A DNA stretch of 64,000 nt from Candidatus Gastranaerophilales bacterium (GTDB lineage: Bacteria; Cyanobacteriota; Vampirovibrionia; Gastranaerophilales; Gastranaerophilaceae): positions 62,001 through 126,000 of the forward strand of contig CALURI010000002.1 of the NCBI GenBank assembly GCA_944323135.1. Direction: 5' to 3'. This document shows positions 55,262-62,916 of this stretch, piece by piece; within the stretch, counting starts at the first letter, position 1; each line of letters begins with the position of its first letter. A program made the translations under genes and the position numbers. The notes beneath the pieces are model-generated. The model was given only the letters and a program-made list of their open reading frames with translations, did not search any database and was not told where the DNA came from.

Positions 55262-55328
55262 TTTTAAAATAATAAAATATAATTATCAGCTTATTGCCAA
55301 CTTAAAAGACCTGTTATTTGAAACAGGT
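55252..55328 (-). promoter_or_regulatory. Attenuator arms 1, 2 and 3 with alternative pairings
   Basis: On the minus strand: arm 1 ACCTGTT (55328-55322), arm 2 AACAGGT inside ATAACAGGTC (55317-55308), arm 3 GACCTGTTAT (55260-55251). Arms 1:2 pair over seven bases, arms 2:3 over ten perfect bases, and arms 3:4 form the terminator, so 2:3 excludes 3:4. This is the logic of amino-acid attenuators. Confidence 0.7.
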
Positions 55329-55365
55329 GCCACCAAGATTGAGTTTTTACATTTAAGTTTGGCAT
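55291..55365 (-). CDS. Candidate leader peptide with tandem Trp codons
   Basis: A 24-codon ORF starting with ATG at 55365: MPNLNVKTQSWWHLFQITGL then LSWQ and stop. TGG TGG lie directly before arm 1 of the hairpin set and a third TGG before the stop. AAAGGA lies 11 bases upstream. A ribosome stalled at the Trp pair would cover arm 1 and free arm 2 to pair with arm 3, preventing termination. The ORF could instead be a small protein. Confidence 0.6.
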   Translation of the reverse strand: MPNLNVKTQSWWHLFQITGLLSWQ

Positions 55366-55387
55366 AAAATTACTTTTCCTTTAAAAA

Positions 55388-55416
55388 ATACTACCATAGT
55401 AATAATAAAAAGTCAA
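55388..55416 (-). promoter_or_regulatory. Promoter of the Trp-codon leader
   Basis: Minus-strand TTGACT (55416-55411), a 17-base spacer, TAGTAT (55393-55388). It sits just after the stop of the YhcH-family gene, giving the leader its own start. Confidence 0.7.
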
Positions 55417-55421
55417 ATTAC

Positions 55422-55871
55422 CTATTTTACCAAAATTTTTACTACAACTTTTTTAACTTTTGAAGGTTTATCAAGGGCCATTTGCGGTCTATGTGCTTCA
55501 TGCGGATATATCAAAACAAATCTTTGCACAGACAATTTAAATGAAGCATCAGGCAGCTCTTCAGGATTTTCAAAAAACATTATATCTCTTTTTTCATCGT
55601 AATCTTCACTTACTATAAGCTTATTAAAGGATATACAATCCAATTGTTCATTACCGTCTAAAAGCATTTGAATATCAATATATTTTTTATGAGCTTCGAA
55701 TTTACATTTATCAATTGTTCTGGTTTCATAAACATCAACATTGGCATAAACATTTTCATCTATTTCATAATGCCCGACAGGAGTTTGAGCATTTAATGAC
55801 ATCAAAAATTTAGCAGTTTTTTCAGATATTTCACCATATTTTAGTATATTTTCCAAATTATCACAAATCAT
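55422..55871 (-). CDS. YhcH/YjgK/YiaL-family protein
   Basis: A 149-residue cupin-like protein of the YhcH family (relatives include EbgC and anomerase-like sialic-acid-cluster proteins). HYEIDENVYANVDVYETRTI, KFEAHKKYIDIQMLLDGNE with metal-ligand His/Glu, and FVLIYPHEAHRPQMAL are typical. It follows the transketolase half-gene by six bases on the same strand. A sugar-isomer or anomer role is expected; nanE and a ROK kinase are 42 kb away. Confidence 0.85.
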   Translation of the reverse strand: MICDNLENILKYGEISEKTAKFLMSLNAQTPVGHYEIDENVYANVDVYETRTIDKCKFEAHKKYIDIQMLLDGNEQLDCISFNKLIVSEDYDEKRDIMFFENPEELPDASFKLSVQRFVLIYPHEAHRPQMALDKPSKVKKVVVKILVK

Positions 55872-55877
55872 AAAAAC

Positions 55878-56702
55878 TTACCTTAATTCTTCCATAGCAT
55901 TATCAAACTGTTCTTGATTCGGGGCCTTTCCATGCCAGCCTGCGTTGTTTTCCATAAACGAAACCCCTTTGCCTTTAATTGTATTTGCAATAATTGCAGC
56001 AGGTTTTCCGGCATTTTTTGCATTCTCGATTGCCTCATAAACAGCATTAATATCATGACCGTCAACAACCTGAACTGACCAGTTAAATGCTTTTAATTTT
56101 TCATCTAACGGATCCAAAGATTTGATATTTTCTGTACAGCCGTCTATTTGCAATCTGTTTCTATCAATTATGGCAATAATATTATCCAATTTTTGATGCG
56201 TACAATGCATAAACGCTTCCCATACACTGCCTTCCTGCAATTCTCCGTCACCTAAAAGACAGAATACTTTTGCAGGATTTTTATCAAGTTTCAATCCCAT
56301 AGCCATACCGCAACAAATAGACAAACCTTGTCCTAAAGAACCTGTTGCAGCATCAATACCGGGGCATAAAGAGGTAGGATGTCCCTGAAGCCGTGAGCCA
56401 AAAATCCTAAAAGACATAAGTTCATCCTTCGGGAAATATCCAAGTTGTGATAATACTGAATACAATGCAGAAGAAGCATGCCCTTTAGAAAGAACAAACC
56501 TGTCATGATATTCAAAATCTTTTGAATTATGCCATTGCGGGCAAGTTTTCATACACTTATGAAAAAGAACAGTCAAAATTTCAACACTGGATAAAGCCCC
56601 GCCTATATGACCGGACTGAGCATTATAAACCATCTTAACTATATTTTGTCTGCTTTCCTTACACAAGCTTTCTATTTCTTTAACATCAGCATCATTTAAC
56701 AT
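55878..56702 (-). CDS. Transketolase, N-terminal (ThDP-binding) subunit only
   Basis: A 274-residue protein equal to the first half of transketolase. AQSGHIGGALSSVEIL and HDRFVLSKGHASSALYSVL contain the active-site His residues, and GDGELQEGSVWEAF is the ThDP/Mg motif with NRLQIDG. The pyrimidine-binding C-terminal half is not in the window, so a separate partner gene is needed. Split transketolases are known in many bacteria, usually with both halves adjacent. Here the neighbours are YhcH and a TagA-type glycosyltransferase, with gaps of 6 and 2 bases. Confidence 0.9.
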   Translation of the reverse strand: MLNDADVKEIESLCKESRQNIVKMVYNAQSGHIGGALSSVEILTVLFHKCMKTCPQWHNSKDFEYHDRFVLSKGHASSALYSVLSQLGYFPKDELMSFRIFGSRLQGHPTSLCPGIDAATGSLGQGLSICCGMAMGLKLDKNPAKVFCLLGDGELQEGSVWEAFMHCTHQKLDNIIAIIDRNRLQIDGCTENIKSLDPLDEKLKAFNWSVQVVDGHDINAVYEAIENAKNAGKPAAIIANTIKGKGVSFMENNAGWHGKAPNQEQFDNAMEELR

Positions 56703-56704
56703 CT

Positions 56705-57427
56705 TTAAACTCCTTTTGGAATAAATTTTTCACGAAGAACTCTCAAAACAAATAAAGGTAAAGTAGGGAATATCCTTTTAAATCTTTTAGGTTCTTTTAT
56801 TGTACGATATAACCATTCTATACATAATTTTTGATAAATTTCAGGAGCTCTTTCAACTATACCCGACCAAACATCAAAACTTCCGCCGACACCTATAAAA
56901 ATTGAATCAGGGAAATCTTTTTTTATTTTAAAAATAAACTCTTCTTGCTTAGGTGAGCCTAAAGCACATAAAATAAGTCTTGGCTGTCTTATTTTTAATT
57001 TTTTTATAATTTCTTCAGCATCATTAAAATAACCGTCATGTACATATGTAATGTACAAATCAGGAAATTCTTTTTGTAAATTTTCTTTAGCTTTTTCAAC
57101 AATCTCAGGTTTTGCACCTATAAGAGCCACAGACTGTTGATTTTTTGCACATTCTTCAATCATTCTATGAGAAAATTCAATTCCAGCAATTCTTTTTACA
57201 TTTATACCTAATATTTTTAGTCCTAATTCAACTCCAACCCCATCAGGGATAACAAGCTCTGCTGAATTTATAATATTCGCAAAATCTGGATCATTTGAAG
57301 CATTATTTACCATTTCAGGATTTAAAGTAATTACCTGCCCCGAAACATTATTTGCATATTCGACAGCTTCTTCAAACGAAAAAGAATCAATATTTAATCC
57401 TTGTAATTTTACAATATTTCTTTCCAT
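56705..57427 (-). CDS. WecG/TagA/CpsF-family glycosyltransferase
   Basis: A 240-residue GT26-type enzyme that adds N-acetylmannosaminyl or a related sugar to a lipid-linked intermediate. ITLNPEMVNNASNDPDFANI with its Asn/Asp, IPDGVGVELGLKILG, VALIGAKPEIVEKAKENL and LGSPKQEEFIF are diagnostic. The ATG at 57427 is six bases after TATAAT and has no ribosome-binding site, so the mRNA is probably leaderless. It heads a run with the transketolase half and YhcH. Confidence 0.9.
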   Translation of the reverse strand: MERNIVKLQGLNIDSFSFEEAVEYANNVSGQVITLNPEMVNNASNDPDFANIINSAELVIPDGVGVELGLKILGINVKRIAGIEFSHRMIEECAKNQQSVALIGAKPEIVEKAKENLQKEFPDLYITYVHDGYFNDAEEIIKKLKIRQPRLILCALGSPKQEEFIFKIKKDFPDSIFIGVGGSFDVWSGIVERAPEIYQKLCIEWLYRTIKEPKRFKRIFPTLPLFVLRVLREKFIPKGV

Positions 57428-57458
57428 AAACCAATTATAAACTAATAAATAAATTTGG
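57427..57458 (-). promoter_or_regulatory. Promoter abutting the TagA/WecG-type ATG
   Basis: Minus strand: a TTTACC-type -35, a 17-base spacer, TATAAT, six bases (TGGTTT), then the ATG at 57427. The transcript would start at or next to the ATG. Confidence 0.55.
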
Positions 57459-57531
57459 TAAAGAAAAATTTTTACATTTACAAGCAGGAAATCAACGAAA
57501 AAAAATACAAATAAAATTATAAAAATTTTTA

Positions 57532-58560
57532 TTAATAAAGTTTTGCAAGTTTGAATAAGTAATCTTCTTTTGCACCTGATTTAAAGCCTGTAGGAATAAA
57601 ATTTTCTTTATATTTTTCAATAGCATATCTGTCAGTCATGCCTGATATATAATCAGTTACAATTCTTTCAATTTTAGTTTCATCACAAACAGGTTTAAGC
57701 ATTTCGCAATATAGATAAAATAATTCTCTAATAACATTACGTGCTTTTTTCTCTTCTAATTTTGCTGGAGATGCATCTTCATAAACATTTTCAAACATCC
57801 ATTGACGCAGCTTTGTTGTATAATGCCAACCTTCTTCACTCATTGAAACTTCAGGCTTATCTATAGAATTATACACGATTTCATCAATCATTCTGCTTAA
57901 TCTTTTGTTTTGGTTTGACGTAAAATAATCAATACAATCCTTTGGTAAATCACTTTCCGCAATTATACCGGCTCTAATCGAATCTTCAATATCATGATTT
58001 ATATATGCAATTTTGTCTGCTAATTGAACAATTTGTGCTTCCGGAGTCTTTGGCGTATACCCCCAAGTATGTGTCAAGATTCCGTCAATTGTTTCTTTGC
58101 ACAGATTCAAATCTTCCAAAACTTCTACAACTCTGACACTTTGAATATTATGGTGAAACCCGCCTTTTACAAGTTCATTTAATACACCTTCTCCGCAATG
58201 TCCAAAAGGAGTATGACCTAAATCATGCCCCAGAGAAATTGCTTCAACTAAATCCTCATTAAAATTCAATGCTCGTGCAATTGTTCTTCCAATTTGAGAA
58301 ACTTCTAAAGTATGAGTCAAACGTGTTCTAAAATGGTCATCAAACGGGGATAAAAAAACTTGGGTTTTATGTTTCAATCTTCTAAATGCTTTTGAATGCA
58401 AAATTCTATCCCTGTCTCTTTGAAATTCTGTACGTAAAGGACACGGTTCTATTTTCTTTTTTCTGCCTTTTGAAAAACGGCTTTTGGTAGCATATTCACT
58501 TAAATTATCTATTTCTCTTTGTTCCAGTTTATATCTTATTGAATTGTCTGTTTTTACCAT
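57532..58560 (-). CDS. dgt: Deoxyguanosinetriphosphate triphosphohydrolase-like HD protein
   Basis: A 342-residue dNTPase that hydrolyses dNTPs to deoxynucleoside and triphosphate. RDRDRILHSKAFRRLKHKTQ, DHFRTRLTHTLEVSQIGRTI (first His), LGHDLGHTPFGHCGE (HD pair) and DKIAYINHDIEDSIRAG (last Asp) are all present. The ATG at 58560 has AGAGGA nine bases upstream and is preferred over the TTG 21 bases earlier. It resembles the short Dgt-like enzymes rather than the longer E. coli type. Confidence 0.93.
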   Translation of the reverse strand: MVKTDNSIRYKLEQREIDNLSEYATKSRFSKGRKKKIEPCPLRTEFQRDRDRILHSKAFRRLKHKTQVFLSPFDDHFRTRLTHTLEVSQIGRTIARALNFNEDLVEAISLGHDLGHTPFGHCGEGVLNELVKGGFHHNIQSVRVVEVLEDLNLCKETIDGILTHTWGYTPKTPEAQIVQLADKIAYINHDIEDSIRAGIIAESDLPKDCIDYFTSNQNKRLSRMIDEIVYNSIDKPEVSMSEEGWHYTTKLRQWMFENVYEDASPAKLEEKKARNVIRELFYLYCEMLKPVCDETKIERIVTDYISGMTDRYAIEKYKENFIPTGFKSGAKEDYLFKLAKLY

Positions 58561-58606
58561 AGTTAAGAATCCTCTGTTCAAATTTTAACAGAAAACAAAA
58601 CAATTG

Positions 58607-60244
58607 TTATACTTTATCTGATTGAGGTTTAAAGATATCTCTTGTGTGGAAAGAAACATCAAGGGTATATTTTTTTCTTGCATTATCAGCTTCAACACCG
58701 ATTTTGTTCATCAACCAGCCCGATAGAAGACCCAGAGCCATTGCTTTACCTCCGGCAACAAGTCTTGCAGTACAATACAGAGAAGTTGCAATCGCTCCGA
58801 TTGCAGGAATTCCATATTTAAGAGTTACTGAATACCTGTCATCTTTATTGTCTGCTTTATTCAAATAATAACCCACTGCACCGACGGCACCGATAATTGA
58901 CATTACGTCAGTAGGTGCTGAGCCTAATCTTAAATCTCTTGCTTTATCTACATATTCTACTGTTTCTGTTTCTATTGATTTGTCTAAAGATTTAACTGCT
59001 GATTGCACTTTTGACTTTAATTTTAAATATTCATTTCTTGGTAAAATATTTTTATACAAAGTTAAAATTTCTTGTAGTTCACCTTTGGAACTTTTCGATA
59101 TAATATTTTCTACATCTTCTACATATTTAGATATAGAATTTACTGCTTCAGTAGAATAACCATATTGTGATGACACTTTATTGAAATTTGCGGAAAGTTT
59201 TTTCAAGTTTTCTGAAATTTCAGAATTTAATGCATTTCGCTGTATTAATTCATCCTTACCTGATAAATTTTTATATCTGCTCAAATTGTTTCGCAATGCA
59301 TTTAATATTTCATTTGTAGAAGTATCAGTCGGGTTGATAAATTTTTGAATATTATCCAATGCCTTTACTGTTGCCTTATAATTGTCATATATATCATGAG
59401 TTATTGCTTGACGTAAAATTCCTGTTTGATTTGCAAGTTTCATTTTTGCAGGCAGCATATAATCTTCTGCAATAAACGATTGCCACATATTTTTAGATTT
59501 GAAATTCCTTACATCTTTTAAACTTGCATCCCAGAAGAATTCAAACAAACCATCAGTTGCTTTATTTACTTCTTTTAATCTTTCATTTCTGGCATTAATT
59601 CCAAACCCCTTTTCAAGATTTGAATTAACTTTACGCATTCTGGCATTTATATCTTTAATAGCTTCTGATATCCTTGAATTTTTAGGATTGTCTCTTAAAA
59701 TCCTTTCATTTAATGTAGAAAAATATTCAGTTAAATTTGCAAATTTTGAATGTGTCTTTGAATAAGATGAATTTACTGTTTTACGGCTTATTCTTTCAAA
59801 AAAACCTGTAATTGCTTCATGAATTTTTCTGGTAAATTTACGATCCCCGTTTTTACCCCACATTATTCTTTGACAAGCTACATCTTTTAATGTCGTAAAA
59901 TTATTTACACTTTCAGTTTTTGCGACAAAAGAATCCGTTTTTGCGATAGCATATCTGTAGAAATTCTTAAATTTCCCGCCCTTTGCAAGTTTTTGTTCAA
60001 GTTTAACTTTCCACTTATCCAATAACTTTGCAAAACCTTTATTAAAGCCGCCGCTGAATAATGCTAAAGTCCCAAAACCTACAACTAAAGCCGAAATTGC
60101 AATAGTTTTTCCTAATTTATGTTCGTTCTTTACATCTTGAGCTTTATAAAAAGACGTGTTTATATAGTAGCCGTTTTTAGGCTGTGAAAAATCTTTAAAC
60201 GCATTTGACTGCGGAGAATTTATAGACAATACCTGATTTATCAT
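58607..60244 (-). CDS. Large orphan protein with two membrane regions
   Basis: A 545-residue protein that I do not recognise. The first 40 residues are polar (MINQVLSINSPQSNAF and NTSFYKAQD at 29-37). A hydrophobic segment follows (IAISALVVGFGTLALFSGGF), then about 340 residues of charged helices resembling a coiled-coil bundle, and a C-terminal cluster of two or three hydrophobic segments (YGIPAIGAIATSLYCTARL). The (N)TSFYKA may be a variant of the SF motif in other orphans. TAGGTAG precedes the ATG. It follows dgt upstream of lpxB but has no known link to lipid A. Confidence 0.55.
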   Translation of the reverse strand: MINQVLSINSPQSNAFKDFSQPKNGYYINTSFYKAQDVKNEHKLGKTIAISALVVGFGTLALFSGGFNKGFAKLLDKWKVKLEQKLAKGGKFKNFYRYAIAKTDSFVAKTESVNNFTTLKDVACQRIMWGKNGDRKFTRKIHEAITGFFERISRKTVNSSYSKTHSKFANLTEYFSTLNERILRDNPKNSRISEAIKDINARMRKVNSNLEKGFGINARNERLKEVNKATDGLFEFFWDASLKDVRNFKSKNMWQSFIAEDYMLPAKMKLANQTGILRQAITHDIYDNYKATVKALDNIQKFINPTDTSTNEILNALRNNLSRYKNLSGKDELIQRNALNSEISENLKKLSANFNKVSSQYGYSTEAVNSISKYVEDVENIISKSSKGELQEILTLYKNILPRNEYLKLKSKVQSAVKSLDKSIETETVEYVDKARDLRLGSAPTDVMSIIGAVGAVGYYLNKADNKDDRYSVTLKYGIPAIGAIATSLYCTARLVAGGKAMALGLLSGWLMNKIGVEADNARKKYTLDVSFHTRDIFKPQSDKV

Positions 60245-60294
60245 ACGCTACCTATACATTTATAAACACATATAAAAGGCAAAGATTGCTATTT

Positions 60295-61431
60295 TTATAA
60301 AGATTTGTTAATTTGTAAAAATTCTGCAATTACACTTGCAGCTTCTTTAGAAGAATTTTTATCAGATAAAAGTGATTTAACTTCCCCCAACTCTTTTATA
60401 TTTTTAGACCTGTATTCTTGGTTATATAAGAGTTTTTCAATTTCATAAGAAATATTATCAACTCGCACATCCCCCTGTAAAATTTCAGGAACTATATCTT
60501 TATCCGCAATTATATTCGGTAATGAAACATGATTTATACGAATAACCATTAAGTATATCAGATAAAACAACCAAGGTCCGCGATATGCAATAATCATAGG
60601 GGTTTGATATAAACAAGCTTCAAGAGCAACTGTTCCTGATGCAAGAATTAATGCATCAGATACACTCAGCAAAGAATGATTTTCACCTTTTATAACAGGG
60701 AAAGGTGAATTTTTTAAATACTTATCATAAACAGCATCTGATAAATTCGGAGCATGCGAAACGCAAAACTGTAAATCCGGATGTTTTTTTTGTAAATCTA
60801 AACCTGTTTTTATAAATACACTCATCAAATGTTTCAGTTCAAACTCTCTTGAACCTGGAAATATTGAAACAAGTTTTTTATTTTTATCAAGCCCGTGCTC
60901 CTCAAAAAATTTGTCTCTATCAGCTTTCGGTGGAAGCTGACTAACCAAAGGATGACCACAATAATGTGTTTTTATTCCATACTTTTCATACATTTCTTTT
61001 TCAAATGGAAATATACACAATACCTCATCAATATTCTTTTTAATGGTATAAATTCGCCACTTACGACTAGCCCATACCTGAGGAGGAATATAATAAAGAA
61101 CTTTAATACCCGCTTTTTTCAAAAATTTTGAAACATTAAGATTAAATGCTCCGTAATCAATAAGCAGAACCAAATCCGGCTTATATTCTTTTGTCAAATA
61201 ATCGACAATTTTTTTTCCCAAGATAATATGGTCAGATATTATTCCCAGAGAAAGTCCAACTTTTCCCATCTTTTTTTGATCAGAAAAAAGTTTTACACCT
61301 TCTGCTTTTAAATTTTCTCCGCCGACACCCTCTATTTCAATATCAGAATTTATTGTACGCATAGCTCTGACTACATGAGATGCGTGAATATCGCCTGAAT
61401 ATTCGCCGGTAATTATAAAAATCTTTTTCAT
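60295..61431 (-). CDS. lpxB: Lipid-A-disaccharide synthase
   Basis: A 378-residue GT19 enzyme that joins UDP-2,3-diacylglucosamine and lipid X. IITGEYSGDIHASHVVRAMR, YYIPPQVWASRKWR, IFPGSREFELKHLM and ILASGTVALEACLYQTPMII are conserved. The ATG at 61431 is two bases after the lpxI stop, so translation is coupled. It is the lipid A step immediately after LpxI. Confidence 0.96.
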   Translation of the reverse strand: MKKIFIITGEYSGDIHASHVVRAMRTINSDIEIEGVGGENLKAEGVKLFSDQKKMGKVGLSLGIISDHIILGKKIVDYLTKEYKPDLVLLIDYGAFNLNVSKFLKKAGIKVLYYIPPQVWASRKWRIYTIKKNIDEVLCIFPFEKEMYEKYGIKTHYCGHPLVSQLPPKADRDKFFEEHGLDKNKKLVSIFPGSREFELKHLMSVFIKTGLDLQKKHPDLQFCVSHAPNLSDAVYDKYLKNSPFPVIKGENHSLLSVSDALILASGTVALEACLYQTPMIIAYRGPWLFYLIYLMVIRINHVSLPNIIADKDIVPEILQGDVRVDNISYEIEKLLYNQEYRSKNIKELGEVKSLLSDKNSSKEAASVIAEFLQINKSL

Positions 61432-61433
61432 TA

Positions 61434-62270
61434 CTACACTGCCATAACTACAATACCGTTTTTATCAGCAAATTTAACCACACTTTCTTGATCAACAATA
61501 ATTGTCTCATTTGCTTCAACTGCAATCAAATCAGCTTTATATCGTTTCATAGTTTTTAATGTCCTTAAACCGATTGCCGGAATATCAAATCTTTTATCTT
61601 GAAAAGGCTTTGAAACTTTTACGACAACAGCTTTTTTCTTTGCAAGTTTTGCACCGCGCCTTATGCACATATCAGTTCCTTCAATAGCCTCTACTGCCAT
61701 GATCATTTTATCCTTAATTACAACAGATTGACCGACATCAACTTTTCCCATTTCTTTTGCCAGCCAAAATCCATAATTAACATCAGCTAATTGGTTTTCA
61801 GTAGGCTTTATCTTTCCAAGAACTCCTGATGGAATCATTAAATTCTTTATAAAAATAGTTTGATCCAATACAGTAATATTATGTTTTTCAAATTCTTTTA
61901 CAATCAAAAGCATAACTTCATCGTCGTTCAATCGCTTTACAGTTTTCAAAATCTCTATTGCCCGAGAATCAAATTTATGAAGCTGTAAAAGAACGCGTTT
62001 GTGAACTTTTCCAAGAAAAGTTACCTGTTTTATTTCCTCTTCAGTAAATATTTTCTCAATCTTTGTCATTTCGCCGGGATGACAAGAATAAACTTTTGAA
62101 CAATATTTCTTTAATTCCTTTAAATTATCATTTGCCAAAGAAACGCATACAACTTCAAATCCGTTTTCCTTTGCATGGCGGGCCATTTCAACAGGTAATA
62201 TTCCATCACCAGCTAATAGTCCCTGTTTATTTTCTAACATTATTGACACTGTTTTATCCTCTTTTACCAT
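61434..62270 (-). CDS. lpxI: UDP-2,3-diacylglucosamine pyrophosphatase LpxI
   Basis: A 278-residue DUF1009 protein that cleaves UDP-2,3-diacylglucosamine to lipid X, replacing LpxH in some bacteria. IMLENKQGLLAGDGILPVEMARHAKENGF at the N-terminus is represented here by its GDGILPVEMARHA core, followed by FLGKVHKRVLL and the catalytic domain VVIKDKMIMAVEAIEGTD-type segment with AVEANETIIVD. TATAAT lies four bases before the ATG and a clear ribosome-binding site is absent. It sits 16 bases after the aldolase and two before lpxB. Confidence 0.95.
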   Translation of the reverse strand: MVKEDKTVSIMLENKQGLLAGDGILPVEMARHAKENGFEVVCVSLANDNLKELKKYCSKVYSCHPGEMTKIEKIFTEEEIKQVTFLGKVHKRVLLQLHKFDSRAIEILKTVKRLNDDEVMLLIVKEFEKHNITVLDQTIFIKNLMIPSGVLGKIKPTENQLADVNYGFWLAKEMGKVDVGQSVVIKDKMIMAVEAIEGTDMCIRRGAKLAKKKAVVVKVSKPFQDKRFDIPAIGLRTLKTMKRYKADLIAVEANETIIVDQESVVKFADKNGIVVMAV

Positions 62271-62286
62271 ATTTATTATATCACAA

Positions 62287-62916
62287 CTACGATTTTCTCA
62301 AAGAATAAATTTCTGCGACCTGCTTATCCGTAAACGGGACAGCTCCGCCTAAAATCTTTGTATTACAAACAACTTGAGCATAACTTTCAGCAAGTTCAAG
62401 CTTTAAAAAAGCATCCCTCAAAGTTTTATCTCCGACAATAAAACCGTGGTTTGCCATTAATACAGCATCATATTTATCAAAATATATTGATGTCTTGTTT
62501 ACTAAATCTGTAGATCCTGGCAAAGCATATTCAGCAAGAGGAATTTGCCCGAAATAGAAAGTATTTTCTGCCATCAAATGTTCATTTAAAGGAATATGAC
62601 AACAAGCAAACGCACTCAGAAATGGAGGGTGAACATGAATTATATAATTAACATCATCTCTTTGCTTGTAAAATTGAACATGGAGCATTTTTTCAGAAGA
62701 CGGTTTTTTATTCCCGTCAACTAAATTCCCCTCAAAATCCATAATAACAAGATCATCTTCTGATAAATATCCATTGGAAGTACCGGATGCAGTAATTACA
62801 ATTTTATCATCATATCTTGCTGAAATATTACCCGAATAACCAGGTGTAAAATTTTTTATTCCTGCAAGTTTTCCATATTCAATTATTTCTCGTTTTAAAT
62901 CTTGTACATTTTTCAT
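62287..62916 (-). CDS. Class II aldolase/adducin-family protein
   Basis: A 209-residue zinc aldolase. GYSGNISARYDDKIVITASG and IHVHPPFLSAFACC (zinc His pair), with the Glu in DLVIMDFEG and LMANHGFIVGDKTLRDAFLKLE (third His), match L-fuculose-1-phosphate/ribulose-5-phosphate epimerase-type aldolases. AAGGA lies about 11 bases upstream, and the ATG follows the stop of the LptD-like gene directly. The substrate is probably a sugar phosphate, and its position in an LPS operon may be accidental. Confidence 0.85.
   Translation of the reverse strand: MKNVQDLKREIIEYGKLAGIKNFTPGYSGNISARYDDKIVITASGTSNGYLSEDDLVIMDFEGNLVDGNKKPSSEKMLHVQFYKQRDDVNYIIHVHPPFLSAFACCHIPLNEHLMAENTFYFGQIPLAEYALPGSTDLVNKTSIYFDKYDAVLMANHGFIVGDKTLRDAFLKLELAESYAQVVCNTKILGGAVPFTDKQVAEIYSLRKS

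Noticed and set aside
55308-55328. First hairpin as a stand-alone terminator for the YhcH-family gene
   Set aside because: The seven-bp stem lies inside the leader ORF downstream of a new promoter and has a poor T-run; its arms fit the alternative pairing scheme.
62063-62308. Plus-strand ORFs inside lpxI, lpxB, clpC, glyS and similar genes
   Set aside because: They are shadows in the opposite frame of well-supported genes, with no ribosome-binding sites or recognisable products.
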